A stretch of 64,000 nucleotides of DNA from Streptomyces sp. ISL-10 (GCF_018614575.1 NZ_JAGGOJ010000010.1:62001-126000); one strand, 5' to 3'. Positions 16,344 to 28,830 are shown, counted from the first letter of the stretch. Translations and numbers: made by a program. Notes: a model not told the origin generated them from the letters alone.

Positions 16344-17885
16344 GTGAGTGAGTGGCATGTGGTGTGGGTGCCCGACCCGGGCCGGTGGGGGACGCTTCCT
16401 GAAGCGGGAGTGTTGGGGGTCGAGGACCTTCCAGCGGCGGTCGAGCGGATCGGCTTGATGCCGGGTGATCCTGTCTTCATCGCTCCAGACTTCACCATCG
16501 ACTCCGACCTGTTGGAGTTCGTTCTCTCGAAGCACTTCCGCTTCCTTGCGCGGGAGACGAAGCGAAACTACGCCACGGACATTCGGATCCTCCTGACGTT
16601 CCTGTCGTCGCGCGGGACCGACTGGCGCCAAGCCTCCGAGCAGGACCTGCTGAACTACAGGACCTGGCGCTGTGATGCTCCGCAGAATCCCGAGCGAATC
16701 AGCGGGTCGAAATGGAACCGTGAGGCCGCCGCCTTCACCCGCCTGTTCAAGTGGGCGAGGGTGAGCCCACGGCCGGTGGACGCGTCCCGGCGGGAGGACC
16801 GTGCGGCTGACTCGGTCAGTGCCCGGGTGTCGTGGCTGACACCGCGTACGTGGAGCTTGTGGTCGGACGTCGGCCTGCGCGGTCACGGCCGCGACGGGGT
16901 GCCGAGTTGGGGATGGGATGCGCGGACCGAGGCCCGTAACACCTCGTTTGTGCAGTTCATCTTGAGCTCGGGGCTTCGGCGACAGGAAGGCGGGTCGCTT
17001 TTGACGTTCGAGCTGCCCGCTCAGCGGTTGCAGCACGGGCGCTACCAGCACGGCCAGCTCGCCGGGGCGGTGACCCGATCGAAGAACGGCCGTACCTTCT
17101 ACACCTCGCTGGATGCCCTGCGGCAGGTCGAAACCTATGTGCAGTCGGAGCGGGCTTGGGCGGTGAAGCGCGCTCAGCAGATGGGCCGCTACGAGCGGGT
17201 TGAGCAGATGCGCCTGGTCACGAAGGTGACCCGCGGCCGGGCACCGAGAGTCTTCTGGGTGGACCGAAATGGTGTCGAGGGCCATCAGTACTTGACCCAT
17301 CTGGGCTGGCGGGAACGGCAGCGGCTGTTCCTCGAAGGCCCGGAGGGGCCGGAACCTGCGTGGCTGTGGCTGACCGAGCAGGGCTTGCCGATGCTTCCCG
17401 ACCGTTGGAACACGGTGTTCACCACGGCGAACCTGCGCTGCGAAGAGGTTCTGTTGACCCCCGCCGAGCGGGAAGTGGGCCGGAACCTCCGAGCCGCAGA
17501 GGTCCGGGGCCGGACTCCGTACGCGACCCCGCACTCCACGCGTCACTCCTTCGCGCTGTACATGCTCATCGTGCTGAACCAGCTGATGGAAGCCCGCTTC
17601 GGATTGACCGCGCAGGACCGCCGGGATTTCGCGATGCTGTTCGGTGATCCCTGGTGGCTGGTCAAGACCCTCCTCGGGCATGCAGACGTCGAGACGACCA
17701 AGCGTCATTACCTGGCTCCGGTCGCACATCTGCAGCTCGAATCAATCCTGGCGACAGCCGAGGCCGACGGGCCCGACCGCGAGGTCGAGGACATCGACGG
17801 TGTGTTCGCGCGGCTCGCGAAGGAGTCGGCCGGGATCCAGGACATCGACGTCATCGTCGACCGGCTGCCGGAGGCCGGACGGTGA
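16344..17885 (+). CDS. Tyrosine recombinase 1 of a three-recombinase element
   Basis: This 513-residue recombinase has an N-terminal SAM-like core-binding domain (LRE-type helix FLARETKRNYATDIRILLTFL, about 65-90) and a catalytic domain. Catalytic positions are visible: Arg I in SSGLRRQEG (about 210), the HxxR box HSTRHSF (about 397), and GHADVETTKRHY (about 445-456), whose final Tyr is the nucleophile. The GTG at 16344 follows GAAGGGA by 5 nt; an ATG at 16314 lacks a ribosome site. Its stop overlaps the next start by 4 nt (GTGA), so the chain is translationally coupled. In RIT and Tn554-type elements such sets move the element together. Confidence 0.8.
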   Translation: MSEWHVVWVPDPGRWGTLPEAGVLGVEDLPAAVERIGLMPGDPVFIAPDFTIDSDLLEFVLSKHFRFLARETKRNYATDIRILLTFLSSRGTDWRQASEQDLLNYRTWRCDAPQNPERISGSKWNREAAAFTRLFKWARVSPRPVDASRREDRAADSVSARVSWLTPRTWSLWSDVGLRGHGRDGVPSWGWDARTEARNTSFVQFILSSGLRRQEGGSLLTFELPAQRLQHGRYQHGQLAGAVTRSKNGRTFYTSLDALRQVETYVQSERAWAVKRAQQMGRYERVEQMRLVTKVTRGRAPRVFWVDRNGVEGHQYLTHLGWRERQRLFLEGPEGPEPAWLWLTEQGLPMLPDRWNTVFTTANLRCEEVLLTPAEREVGRNLRAAEVRGRTPYATPHSTRHSFALYMLIVLNQLMEARFGLTAQDRRDFAMLFGDPWWLVKTLLGHADVETTKRHYLAPVAHLQLESILATAEADGPDREVEDIDGVFARLAKESAGIQDIDVIVDRLPEAGR

Positions 17886-19611
17886 GCCGCCGCGGGCGTC
17901 GGGCGATCCTGCCGCCAACCGATTTCACTTTCGAGCCACCGCTCGCTGCCAGCGGCCTGGTGGTCACCATCGTCAACAAGGCTGGCCACGGGAAGGACTT
18001 CGTCTTCTCCGACCTGCCCGTCCCGGAGCCGATGCAGCGCTCTCTGGCAACGGTGTTCGCTGCCCAGCGAGCGAAGTGGACCAGCCACTACAGCGCCACA
18101 GCTGCCTGGAACAGGCTGAAGGTGTTCGCCGAGTTCATCTCCGGTTTCGACACTCCTCCCGAGGATCTGACCGGCCTGGACGCGGCGACGCTCAAGCGCT
18201 GGCGGCTGCAGAACATCAGCACGAACACCGGTCGCACCACGCTGCGGGTAGTCCATCGGATACTCCGCAGCGACCCCCGGTTGAACGAAGGGCCGGTCGC
18301 AGAGGAGCTGGCCCGTCGCGTTCCCGCACCGAAGCCCGTCAGGAAGTCCTACGACGAGGCGGAACGCGAGCACGTGCTGCTGGCAGCAGGCCGTCAGTTC
18401 CGGGCTGCCTGGCTCAGGATCCGGGAGAACAGTGAACTGCTGGAGAGGTGGCAGGCGGGAGCCCTGGATGAGGGCAGCCGTGACTGGCGGCTCGGGGAAG
18501 CGCTGGACCATGTGGCTCATGTCGGGGACGTGCCCCGTACGCAGTTGCCGAGTGGTCGACAGGCCATCACCAACCGCGGATTGCTGGGCGGCCGCGACAT
18601 CGAGCACACGTGGGGCCGACTGTTCCTGACCCCGTCGGAGCTGACAGCCCTGGCCGTACTGCTGACCGATCGCTTCGGCTGGAACCTCTCCGTCTATGAC
18701 CGTATGCCGGCCCCGACCAGGGCTCCGTCGGTCGCGGAGAGCACGAACGTGACCTACCACGTGAAGGTCGAGAAGCGCCGGGCCGGGAACGGCTGCTGGT
18801 TCTCCACAGAGAACATCACCGACTCCGGGGCCGACTCGCCAGGGCGATTGATCACGCAGGCACTGCAGGCCACGCTCCACGGTCGACTCCTGGCTGCGCA
18901 ACTGGCTCCAGGCGCAGACCTGTTGATGACAGCCCGCGCGGTTCGACAGAAGGGCGGACGCAAGGACATGGACCGTCCCCCGGCAGTGGGCCCGATCGTG
19001 TTCGGTGTCTCGGGTGTCGACGGAAAGTCCTGGGCGATCGAACACAAGCTGAACGGCTCGCCCTTCCGCCAGATCCGACGCACAACGGTAACTCGGGAGG
19101 GCAAGCCTCTCCAGCATTCACAGGGGACGCACGAGAGCGTCTACGTGCTGCCCGACCAAAAAGTCCGACAAGCCTCGCAGCAGACCTTCGAGGACGGCGC
19201 GCTCGAAGCTCTCGACCAGGCGCAGAAGATCTTCTTTGGCGGCCGCCTCGCTCAAAATCCGGACCCGGCCCACGGACAAACCGCGACCGCGGACTGCGCG
19301 GACGAGACCACCACCCCATGGCCTGCCCCGGACGGCGGCTGCGGAGCCGACTTCCTGCTCTGCCTCGCCTGCCCTAACGCACACGTCCACCCAGGTCACC
19401 ACCCCCGCCTCGCCCTCCTTCACGAACACATCCAGGGCCTGCGGTCGGCGATGCCTGAACACAGATGGCACCAGCGCTGGTACGAACACTGGCAACGGCT
19501 CGACGACCTGGCGGACAAGGTCGGCCGCCCGTCCTGGGCTGCCGCTCGGGTACGGGCCAGCGACACCGACCGCACCTTGGTCGATCTCCTGCTGAAGGGA
19601 CAACTTGCCTC

Positions 19612-19615
<4 letters not shown>
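17882..19615 (+). CDS. Recombinase 2 of the element (divergent tyrosine-recombinase-like)
   Basis: The 577-residue protein overlaps both neighbours by 4 nt (GTGA at 17882, ATGA at 19612). The N-terminal half resembles a core-binding domain (AAQRAKWTSHYSATAAWNRL). The C-terminal half is too divergent to place the whole catalytic set. Candidates are Lys in KVEKRR (about 300), an Arg pair in FRQIRRTTV (about 395), and a HSQGTHESVYV segment (about 410-420) resembling the final H/Y box. A Cys/His cluster near the end (CGADFLLCLACPNAHVH) may bind zinc. By position and co-transcription it is the middle member of a recombinase trio. It may be catalytic or accessory. Confidence 0.65.
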
Positions 19616-22145
<2,530 letters not shown>

Positions 22146-22345
22146 CCACCTGCCCTACTGCCTGCCGGATGGCCATCCACAGCGGTACCCACTCTCCCTT
22201 CGGGGCACCATCGTGCCGAAGCCGATGTTCACGAGAGCGGGAGGTATCCCGCCCCTGGCAGACGTGGCTTGTCGGGCCAGGCTGCGTTGGTGAGGGGCGC
22301 GGGGCCGGTGGCTTGATCGGTCGGCGCGTCTTGATCGCTGCCGCG

Positions 22346-22360
22346 CCTGTTGATTAGCTG
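22346..22360 (+). repeat. Candidate right attachment repeat of recombinase element
   Basis: CCTGTTGATTAGCTG, 13/15 identical in direct orientation to 16302-16316. It lies 201 bp after the last element gene and 5 bp before the start of a GNAT gene, a plausible insertion boundary. Confidence 0.35.
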
Positions 22361-22365
22361 GCGAC

Positions 22366-22904
22366 ATGACTGATCTTGGACCTGTCGCCTGGCCACCTGC
22401 CCCGATCAGGACCGAGATGCTCGTGCTTCGTGAGCCCGAGGCCCGGGACCGTGCGGCGTTCATCGAGCTGCTTGCCTCGCCAGAGGTGCACACCTACCTC
22501 GGCGGCCCCCGCCCGCGTGACGAACTTGAGCGCGAGATGCCCGGGATACCCGAGCGGTGGCCCGGGAGTTTCGTCGTTGATCTCGACGGAGCGATGATCG
22601 GCCAGATCCTGCTCAGGAGAGCACCGGAGCACAGTCGCCTGGCTGCCGCGGGGAAGGTCGATCTCGGCTACATGTTCCTGCCTCGAGGTGGGGATTCGGG
22701 TATGCCGCCGAGGCGTGCGCGGCGGCACTCGACTGGTTCGACGGCGTCCTTCCCGGTGAGCCGGTGGTGCTCCACACCCAGACCGCCAACGTCGGCTCGA
22801 TGCGTCTCGCGGCAAAGCTCGGGTTCACCGAGGTAGAGCGGTTCCATGCCTGGGACGCCGAGCAGTGGCTCGGCGTGCGGTCCCCGATCACTCAGTCCCA
22901 TTGA
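22366..22904 (+). pseudogene. GNAT acetyltransferase, frameshifted
   Basis: The ATG at 22366 begins a RimJ-like GNAT (LVLREPEARDRAAFIELLASPEVHTYLGG; GSFVVDLDGAMIGQILL; GKVDLGYMFLP). Near 22680-22690 the frame is lost. Reading one frame over continues the fold exactly: WGFGYAAEACAAALDWF, then VVLHTQTANVGSMRLAAKLGF, ending at TGA 22902. A single missing base in CCTCGAGGTGG explains it. The acetyl-CoA loop (WGxGYAAEA) is in the second part, so the product is dead unless this is a sequencing error. Confidence 0.7.
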
Positions 22905-23035
22905 GTTCGTGCTCTACAGCGCGGATCCGCAACTCGACAGCCCTACCGGCACCGAACTTGGCGCTGTTGAAATTCGTGAACATCTCACCAGACGAAGACG
23001 ACCGGGCGCCGTCTGAAGCGCTGCCTACGGAGACC

Positions 23036-23631
23036 TCAAGCTTGAACACAAGAACTTGACTGGGAACACCACTCAGTCGGATAGTTCACCATGCCGACCG
23101 CGGTCAGGGCTTCGAGCATCACAGCGCGGTTCTGCTGGGCCTGTGCGGGAAGGCCGGCGGCGTGGGTGTAGCAAGCACCGCCACTTTCCTCCGGTGTGGC
23201 GGCTTCGGGGCTTCCCATGTCGATCTCGACGCCGTCCTTTGTGCAGACGGTGAGGTCGATGGCGGCCCCGAGACGTGGCCGGCGGTCTCCAGTGGGGCGA
23301 CCCAGCGCGTGGCTGCTGTGTGGATGCGGGCCTCTGACGCTTCAGGGTGAAGCCGCCGCAGCGTAGCCGCGTAGTCGTTGAAGATGCTCACCTGCAAGGC
23401 TGGGCGCCGGTAGCCCTCCACCAGCAACCACTGCCATCCCTGGGGCAACAATTCCTGAGCGCGTATCAGCCGCTGCACCACGCCGGCTCGCAGATGCGCC
23501 CAGTCGCCCGCGCTGTCGGACCGTCGCTGATCGACGCGCAGCACGCCACGACAATCCAGCAACGGCTCATCACACTCCTCGACGGATATGGCAGCGAGCT
23601 TCGGATCCGACATCAACACGATCTCGTTCAT
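23036..23631 (-). pseudogene. D-Ala-D-Ala dipeptidase (VanX-like), frameshifted and truncated
   Basis: From ATG 23631 the protein reads like a VanX-type M15 dipeptidase (LISVEEC-like start, VVQRLIRAQELLPQGWQWLLVEGYRRP, then RWVAPLETAGHVSG). The frame breaks at a CCCC run near 23266-23270 inside the zinc motif HxxGxAxD. The next frame continues with AAIDLTVCTKDGVEIDMGS and on to MVNYPTEW, where the final active-site ExxWH is replaced by an unrelated tail ending at 23036. Two defects (frame break and lost last His) make it inactive. VanX enzymes hydrolyse D-Ala-D-Ala; homologues without resistance function are common in Streptomyces. Confidence 0.7.
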
Positions 23632-24142
23632 GGGCTGATCATCCCCCGGCGGATCACCGGCTGAGCCACGGCTTCCGTGCGGCATGTCGTCACACGCAAG
23701 CAGGACGAATCTCCCCCTTCGTGGTCACGCAGAGGTCGCTCAGCAATCATCGGGCAGGCTCCTGAGCGTCGCTCGTGCGGGTGGCGTCCTGTGCGGATGA
23801 AGGTTCCGCTGAAGGCGGGGCACACGCCGACGTCAAGCTGCGCCCGACGGTCGACGCCAAGGCACCCGCACGGGCACGCCATCGCCTTCGTCGCCGGTGA
23901 CTACGTCCACGACGACGGCACCTGCGGCGGCAACCTTTCACGGAGTACGCGTTCGGCGTCCTGGCCGCGGGCACCGAGCCGGGCAAGGTCGACGACGCCA
24001 AGCCCGGCAAGACCTCCAAGACCAGGCCGGCCGCCGTCCCGCAGGGCGGCACCACCGGGACCCCGGCAAACACCGGCTCCGCGTCCGCCCTCCCGCAGCT
24101 CGCGGCAGCTGCCGGAACGGCCCTCGCCCTCGGCGCGCAGGG
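23632..24142 (+). pseudogene. Fragment of a secreted protein, unidentified
   Basis: Coding-like plus-strand sequence appears in several frames: ADVKLRPTVDAKAPAR, then HAIAFVAGDYVHDDGTCGGN, then EYAFGVLAAGTEPGKVDDAK leading to GTTGTPANTGSASALPQLAAAAG. The composition suggests the tail of an exported Ala/Thr-rich protein. The frames do not join and no start is present. At about 24143 it abuts a minus-strand fragment of another gene. Nothing functional is expected. Confidence 0.35.
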
Positions 24143-24345
24143 TTGTCGGCCAGGGCGAACAGGAACGGCAGCCTCGCCGTCGTACACGCGTACACGTCGC
24201 CCTGGTGCTGGACCGCGCTGTAGAAGTCGCCGAGCGCCCTCCTGCGGACCTCGGCGTCCATCGACCCCATGCCCCTCAGCACGCCGGGACCTCGTCGGCC
24301 GGAGCGTATGCATGGGGCATCGACGGCCAGTCGATGCTGTCACGT
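24143..24345 (-). pseudogene. HEAT-like repeat protein, 5' fragment
   Basis: The minus strand reads LINERDSIDWPSMPHAYAPADEVPA, then after a frame break MGSMDAEVRRRALGDFYSAV and QHQGDVYACTTARLPFLFALADNPA. This is the start of a known actinomycete helical-repeat family (ALGEFYGAVHHQGDVY type). It stops at the join with the plus-strand fragment at about 24143. It is a decayed 5' end. Confidence 0.5.
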
Positions 24346-24489
24346 TCGTTGATCAGCGCGGCACTATGCGGAGGGCACTGACGCCACTGCGGTGTCCATC
24401 TGAGCGCTCTGGCAGGCCGCGCTCCCGCTCGACGGTGATTTGAGCGTGTACTGGCCGGACGGGCCGACTACGACGCTCAGTCACAACGT

Positions 24490-25704
24490 GTGACTGAGCA
24501 CTGCGCGCTTGGCGCGTTTCGCCAAGTGAAGCGTTCGGGACGTGGCGGCAGTCGCCGGGAACTCGTCGACGCCGAAATGCATCGCCCGTTCGACCACGGT
24601 CCGGGCAGGATGCTCCCTGTGAACCATGTACTGTGCGGGCTCGCCGCCAATGCGGCCCTTCCATCCGAATTGGTCGACCGTCTGATCGCGGTCGCGGACG
24701 CGGACATCGCCGAGGGCCTTGCCGGTCGCGCGGAGCTCAGCCATGCGCAGGCGGTTGCCCTGGCTTCGCGGGTTGAGGAAATCGCTGTGCGGCTTGCGTA
24801 CGAGGGCCTGCTGACCACCGCCGACGTCGATCCCGTGGCGCAGCCGCATGCCGCGCTCGCCTTGCTCGACGAGCGTTCCGGGGACCTGGAGTGGGCACGG
24901 AAACCCGGCGACCTGGTCGTCGTGCCCTGGTCCATCAACTGCGGCACCTGCGCCCGCTGCCGCGGCGGACTGACCGCCCACTGCACCGCGGTCCCGCACA
25001 TGGCCATGTACGACGCGCCGATCGGCGGCACATGGGGCGGACTCTTCTCGGACACGGTCCGCGTCCCGTTCGCGGATCACATGCTGGTCCCGCTCCCGGC
25101 CGGCCTCGACCCGGTGGCCATGGCCTCGGCCAGCGACAACTGGTCCTTGTCCTGGCGCCTGGTCGCACCCCACCTGACGGACAAGCCCGGCGCCCGGGTG
25201 CTGGTCGTCGCCCGCGGCAGCATCGGCCTGTACGTGTGCGACATCGCCCGCGCGCTGGGTGCCTCCGACGTCCTGTACGTCGACCCGGACCCCGAACACC
25301 GCCGTCTCGCCGAGAGCTACGGCGCCCGCACCGCCGAGGCGATCGAGCCGATCCCATACGGCTTCGACCTGGCAGTCGAGGCAACGGGCCGCGTCGAGCA
25401 GCTCGCGCTCGCCGTCAAGTCCCTTGCTCCCGAAGGGGTCTGCGAGTCGGCGGGCAACCACTTCCGCCCGGGCGAGCTGCCGCTGCTCGACATGTACCTC
25501 ACCGGTGTCACCCTCCGCATCGCCCGCGACAACGTCCGCGCGCACATACCCGACGCTCTCGACCTCGCCTCCTCCGGAAAGGTCGCGCCCGAACGCGTCG
25601 TCTCCCACGTCCTCGACTGGGAACAGCTCCCCGACGCCCTGCCCGAGAAGCACCTCAAACCCGTCTTCGTCCGAGACATCAGCCCGTTTCTGCTCGCGCG
25701 CTGA
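24490..25704 (+). pseudogene. Chimeric ORF: leucine-rich-repeat-variant fragment joined to truncated zinc alcohol dehydrogenase
   Basis: The frame is open for 404 codons but joins two unrelated proteins. Residues about 43-136 match a leucine-rich-repeat-variant family (NHVLCGLAANAALPSELVDRL; LAGRAELSHAQAVALASRVEE). From residue 137 (KPGDLVVVPWSINCGTCARC) it is a medium-chain zinc dehydrogenase already past its first 90 residues or so. The structural-zinc Cys set and the NAD fold (VLVVARGSIGLYVCDIARALGAS) are kept. The catalytic-zinc ligands of the missing N-terminus are absent. The join lies near 24897. The product cannot be a working dehydrogenase. It looks like a deletion or recombination scar. 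Confidence 0.7.
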
Positions 25705-25756
25705 CGACCGCGGCCGCGAGCACGTACACACAGAAACACGGCACCGAGAAAGCCTG

Positions 25757-26433
25757 ATGAACTCGCCCATCACTCCGACAAGCGCCGGCCCTGAACCTCT
25801 GGCAGACAAGAACCTGGAACAGCAACGAGAAGCGATCGCCACCCTCGGCCACCATTTGCGGCTGCTTGTCGATGCCACCGTGCGCACCACTGCCCCGGCG
25901 GACGTACTGCACACGTCATGGACGGAGTGCGTCGCCTCACCGCCCAGCTGACGGGCCGACGGCGCGCACGTGCGGAGAGCCCGGCCGTCGATGAGTTCCC
26001 CCGAGGGGTACGGACCTACAGTCCGGTCACCGGCGTCGGCAGCCCCCTCTCACCGCCCCTGCTCGTAGCGCAGGCCGACGGCGGCCTGTTCGGCAGGTGC
26101 ACCCTCGGCATCGCTCACGAGGGCCCGCCCGGCTACGGCCACGGAGGCATGAGCGCCATGCTGCTGGACGAACTGATGGGCTGGGCCTGCACCGCTGCGG
26201 GAACGCCCGCCATGACGGTCTCCCTCGACGTGCGCTACCACCGGCCTGTCCCAGTGGAGACGCCCCTGCACGTCTTCGCCAACGTCACCGGAACCAAGGG
26301 CCGCAAGATCTACTCGGATGGCTCGATCGCCACCGAAGCGGACTCTGCCACGCTCCTCGTGACGGCCCAGGCTGTCTTCATTGCGCCTGATGCAGGCCAG
26401 AAGCTGCAGTTGTTCCCGGCTGTGACGTCGTGA
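25757..26433 (+). pseudogene. PaaI-like hot-dog thioesterase, frameshifted
   Basis: ATG 25757 begins an N-terminal helical part (LEQQREAIATLGHHLRLLVDATV, then TTAPADVLH) that leaves frame near 25913-25917. The hot-dog domain continues in another frame from 25918: MDGVRRLTAQLTG, then GYGHGGMSAMLLDELMGWA with the HGG-x(5)-DE catalytic signature of PaaI-type acyl-CoA thioesterases, then VSLDVRYHRPVPVE. Translation from 25918 alone could still give a 171-residue thioesterase, so some function may remain. The frame break may be a mutation or a read error. Confidence 0.6.
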
Positions 26434-26573
26434 GCCGACATCGCGGCGCACGGCGCTCGCGGTAGTCGGTCCCGGCGAACTCCGGCGGGCGGCCACCGCG
26501 GGCACCAGGCTTTCCGCGGTTGCGATGTGGTCGGCCTCGTCCGGGATGGCGCAGCGGATCGATGAGGGTCGGG

Positions 26574-27188
26574 TCACATTGCCGGCAGCACGCGGGCGTG
26601 CGCGGCGGCCAGTGCAACCTGCACTGCCCGGTCCGCGGTCGCCTCGTCGACCGGCTCGCCGGTGAACACGAGCCGGAAGTAGATCGGCGCGGCGAGGGCC
26701 TTGAGGAGTTCGGCGGGGTCGGTGTCCGCAGGTAGTTCGCCGCGCTCAACGGCTCGGGTGACAATGGGTTCCGCCCGCCGGAACCGGTCGTCGAAGAGCG
26801 CGTGCTTGACTTCGGCGAGCTGGGGGATGCGTACGGCGTCCGAGAGGGCGACGGTCAGCAAGGCCCGGCCTGCTTGCGTGGTCATGGTGGCAACGAGGGA
26901 GCGTGCCAGAGCGCGCAGGTCACCTTCCACCGCCCCGGTGTCGGGGATCGGGATGTGCGTGGCGAAGTGGCTGGCCAGCGCGTCGGCGACAAGGCCGTCA
27001 GAGTCTTTCCAATTCCGGTAGATCGTCGTCTTGTGTACGCCGGCCCGTTGGGCGACGCCTTCGACGGTCAGAGCTGCATACCCGGTCTTCGTGAGCTCGG
27101 TGATCGCCGCCTCCAGCACGGCGGCGCGCATCTTGTTGCCTCGCCCGACAGCAGGGGCACGCCTTGAGGGCGACCCGACAGACTCCAT
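26574..27188 (-). CDS. TetR-family repressor
   Basis: The 204-residue protein has a TetR N-terminal HTH (VLEAAITELTKTGYAALTVE; VAQRAGVHKTTIYRNWKD, about 22-65) and a helical C-terminal ligand domain of the TetR_C_11 style (LARSLVATMTTQAGRALLTVAL; PIYFRLVFTGEPVDEA). The ATG at 27188 follows AGGAG by 5 nt. It is divergent from the SDR gene at 27313. The spacer holds two identical half-site dyads, one overlapping the ribosome site of this gene, so it very likely represses itself and the SDR. Confidence 0.8.
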   Translation of the reverse strand: MESVGSPSRRAPAVGRGNKMRAAVLEAAITELTKTGYAALTVEGVAQRAGVHKTTIYRNWKDSDGLVADALASHFATHIPIPDTGAVEGDLRALARSLVATMTTQAGRALLTVALSDAVRIPQLAEVKHALFDDRFRRAEPIVTRAVERGELPADTDPAELLKALAAPIYFRLVFTGEPVDEATADRAVQVALAAAHARVLPAM

Positions 27189-27189
27189 T

Positions 27190-27204
27190 GCAACTCCTGG
27201 TTGC
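27190..27204. promoter_or_regulatory. TetR operator copy 1 (GCAAC-N5-GTTGC)
   Basis: A 15-bp dyad overlapping the ribosome-binding site of the TetR gene. The same half-sites recur at 27240-27254, centre to centre exactly 50 bp. Confidence 0.65.
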
Positions 27205-27239
27205 GTTGATGGGGGAACATGCGACAGGATCAGGATATC

Positions 27240-27254
27240 GCAACTTCGAGTTGC
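27240..27254. promoter_or_regulatory. TetR operator copy 2 (GCAAC-N5-GTTGC)
   Basis: GCAACTTCGAGTTGC, second copy of the dyad at 27190-27204. Its arms extend by one matching base. It is positioned to control the divergent SDR promoter. Confidence 0.65.
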
Positions 27255-27312
27255 AATGTGGCTGCGCTCTTTCGGGGCCGCAGGCACTCCTGACCCACGG
27301 ATTGAGGTCCCC

Positions 27313-28389
27313 ATGACCCGTGACTCCCGGGCAGCCGCCCGAGCCTCACTGCGCGACCACGGCGACACAGCCGCGTGCAGCGTTGAGTACGGTCCCCGCC
27401 CGATCGACCATGGCTCCGCGAACTCGGTGTCGCAAACGGTTCCGCGCACGAGCTGGACGCCGGATGCCATCCCCGACCAGTCGGGGCGACTGGCTGTTGT
27501 CACCGGCGCCAACAGCGGCATCGGGTACGTCACCGCTCGGGAACTCGCCCGCTGCGGTGCCCACGTCGTCCTGGCCTGCCGCAGCCGCGAGCGTGGGCGG
27601 GACGCAGTGGAGCGGCTGCGAACCGAAGTCCCCGGCGCCCGCACCGAACTGCGCATGCTCGACCTCGCCGACTTGAAATCCATCCGCAGTTTCGCCGAGG
27701 GCTGGAGCCACGACCGGCTTGATCTCCTCGTCAACAACGCCGGTGTCGCCATGGTGCCGTTCTCCCGGACTGTCGACGGCTTCGAGTCCCAATTCGGCAT
27801 CAACCACCTGGGCACGTTCGCGCTCACCGGTCTCCTCATGCCGCACCTGCTAGCCGCCACCGACCCGCGCGTGGTCACGGTCAGCAGTGAGGGCCAGCGA
27901 TTCGCCCGATTCGACATGACCAACCTCAATGCTGAGCACCGCTACCGAGCGATGTTCGCCTACCTGCAGTCCAAGCGGGCCAATCTCTACTTCGCCATGG
28001 AACTGCAGCGAAGGGCCGACATCGCCGGGCTGGGGCTGCGCAGCACGGCTGTCGCCCCCGGACTCACGCGCTCCAACGTGCTCACTGGCGGTCCCAACAG
28101 CACCCGGGGCCGCGCATACCGGATTCTCACGCGCCTGCTCTTGCGCATCGCCTTCCGCCCCACACCAGAAGGCGCCAAGACCTCCCTGTACGCCTCAACC
28201 GTGCCCAACCTGGCCGGTGGGAGCTACGTCGTGCCCGATGGGCCGTTCCAGCTCCGTGGCGAGCCCGTCCTCCGCAGCCGGGAACGCGCCATCCAGGACT
28301 CCTCTACAGCGCAGCAGTTGTGGGTGCTCTCGGAACAGCTCACCGGCGTGCACTACTCATTGCCCGCAGAACCGTCTTCTCAGAAGTGA
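27313..28389 (+). CDS. Short-chain dehydrogenase (retinol-dehydrogenase-like SDR)
   Basis: This SDR has a full catalytic set: TGANSGIGY cofactor loop, NNAGVAM, serine in VTVSSEG, and YLQSK as YxxxK. The C-terminal part (PGLTRSNVLTGG) fits the group annotated as retinol or protochlorophyllide-reductase-like oxidoreductases in actinomycetes. The length from ATG 27313 is 358 residues. About 60 residues precede the fold, so a GTG at 27427 (QTVPRTSWTPDAIPDQSGR) may be the true start; neither has a clear ribosome site. It is controlled by the divergent TetR protein, judged by the twin operators. The substrate is unknown. Confidence 0.7.
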   Translation: MTRDSRAAARASLRDHGDTAACSVEYGPRPIDHGSANSVSQTVPRTSWTPDAIPDQSGRLAVVTGANSGIGYVTARELARCGAHVVLACRSRERGRDAVERLRTEVPGARTELRMLDLADLKSIRSFAEGWSHDRLDLLVNNAGVAMVPFSRTVDGFESQFGINHLGTFALTGLLMPHLLAATDPRVVTVSSEGQRFARFDMTNLNAEHRYRAMFAYLQSKRANLYFAMELQRRADIAGLGLRSTAVAPGLTRSNVLTGGPNSTRGRAYRILTRLLLRIAFRPTPEGAKTSLYASTVPNLAGGSYVVPDGPFQLRGEPVLRSRERAIQDSSTAQQLWVLSEQLTGVHYSLPAEPSSQK

Positions 28390-28554
28390 CATCTGCTCCC
28401 GGTACGCGTCCGGACCGCCGAGCCGGGCGGCCTCCTCGGCGTGCTCCGCCGGGGTGTTCTCCCCCGTCGTACAAGCCACACGCAGCCATCGCCGCGGCGG
28501 TCTGCTCGACCGTGGCCGGACTCGCCCCGCCCCATCCACCAGGGCATCGGGGGG

Positions 28555-28830
28555 AGGCACCCGCCGCGTACCGCGACGTGTGCGCGATCCGCGAGCGAGT
28601 GCTCGGCCCGATCATCCCGACACCTTCCTCAGCCGCCGCGAGGTCGCTGTCGGCCTGGGCCGGCTCGGCCGCTGGGCGGACGCACTCACCGAGTGGCGTC
28701 GGGGTAGCGGCCGCCCGCACCAACGCGTCCTGGGCCCCCGGCACCCTCGCGAGCCGCAACGACGAGGCCCACTGCCGTCGGCGGCTCGGCCGCGCCCGGG
28801 AGACGGAGGACTGCACCGAAGGCGACGGCG
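28555..28830 (+). pseudogene. TPR-protein remnant
   Basis: Across shifting frames the plus strand spells TPR units: AYRDVCAIRERVLGP, HPDTFLSRREVAVGLGRLGRWADALTEWR, then RTNASWAPGT and NDEAHCRRRLGRARET. The LGxxHPDT signature matches that of the intact NTPase at 3008. Several frame breaks and no start or NTPase part: a dead 3' fragment. Confidence 0.5.

Noticed and set aside
17708..19117. Minus-strand frame of 469 codons
   Set aside because: Antisense to recombinases 1 and 2, which are fixed by the 4-nt overlaps and catalytic motifs.
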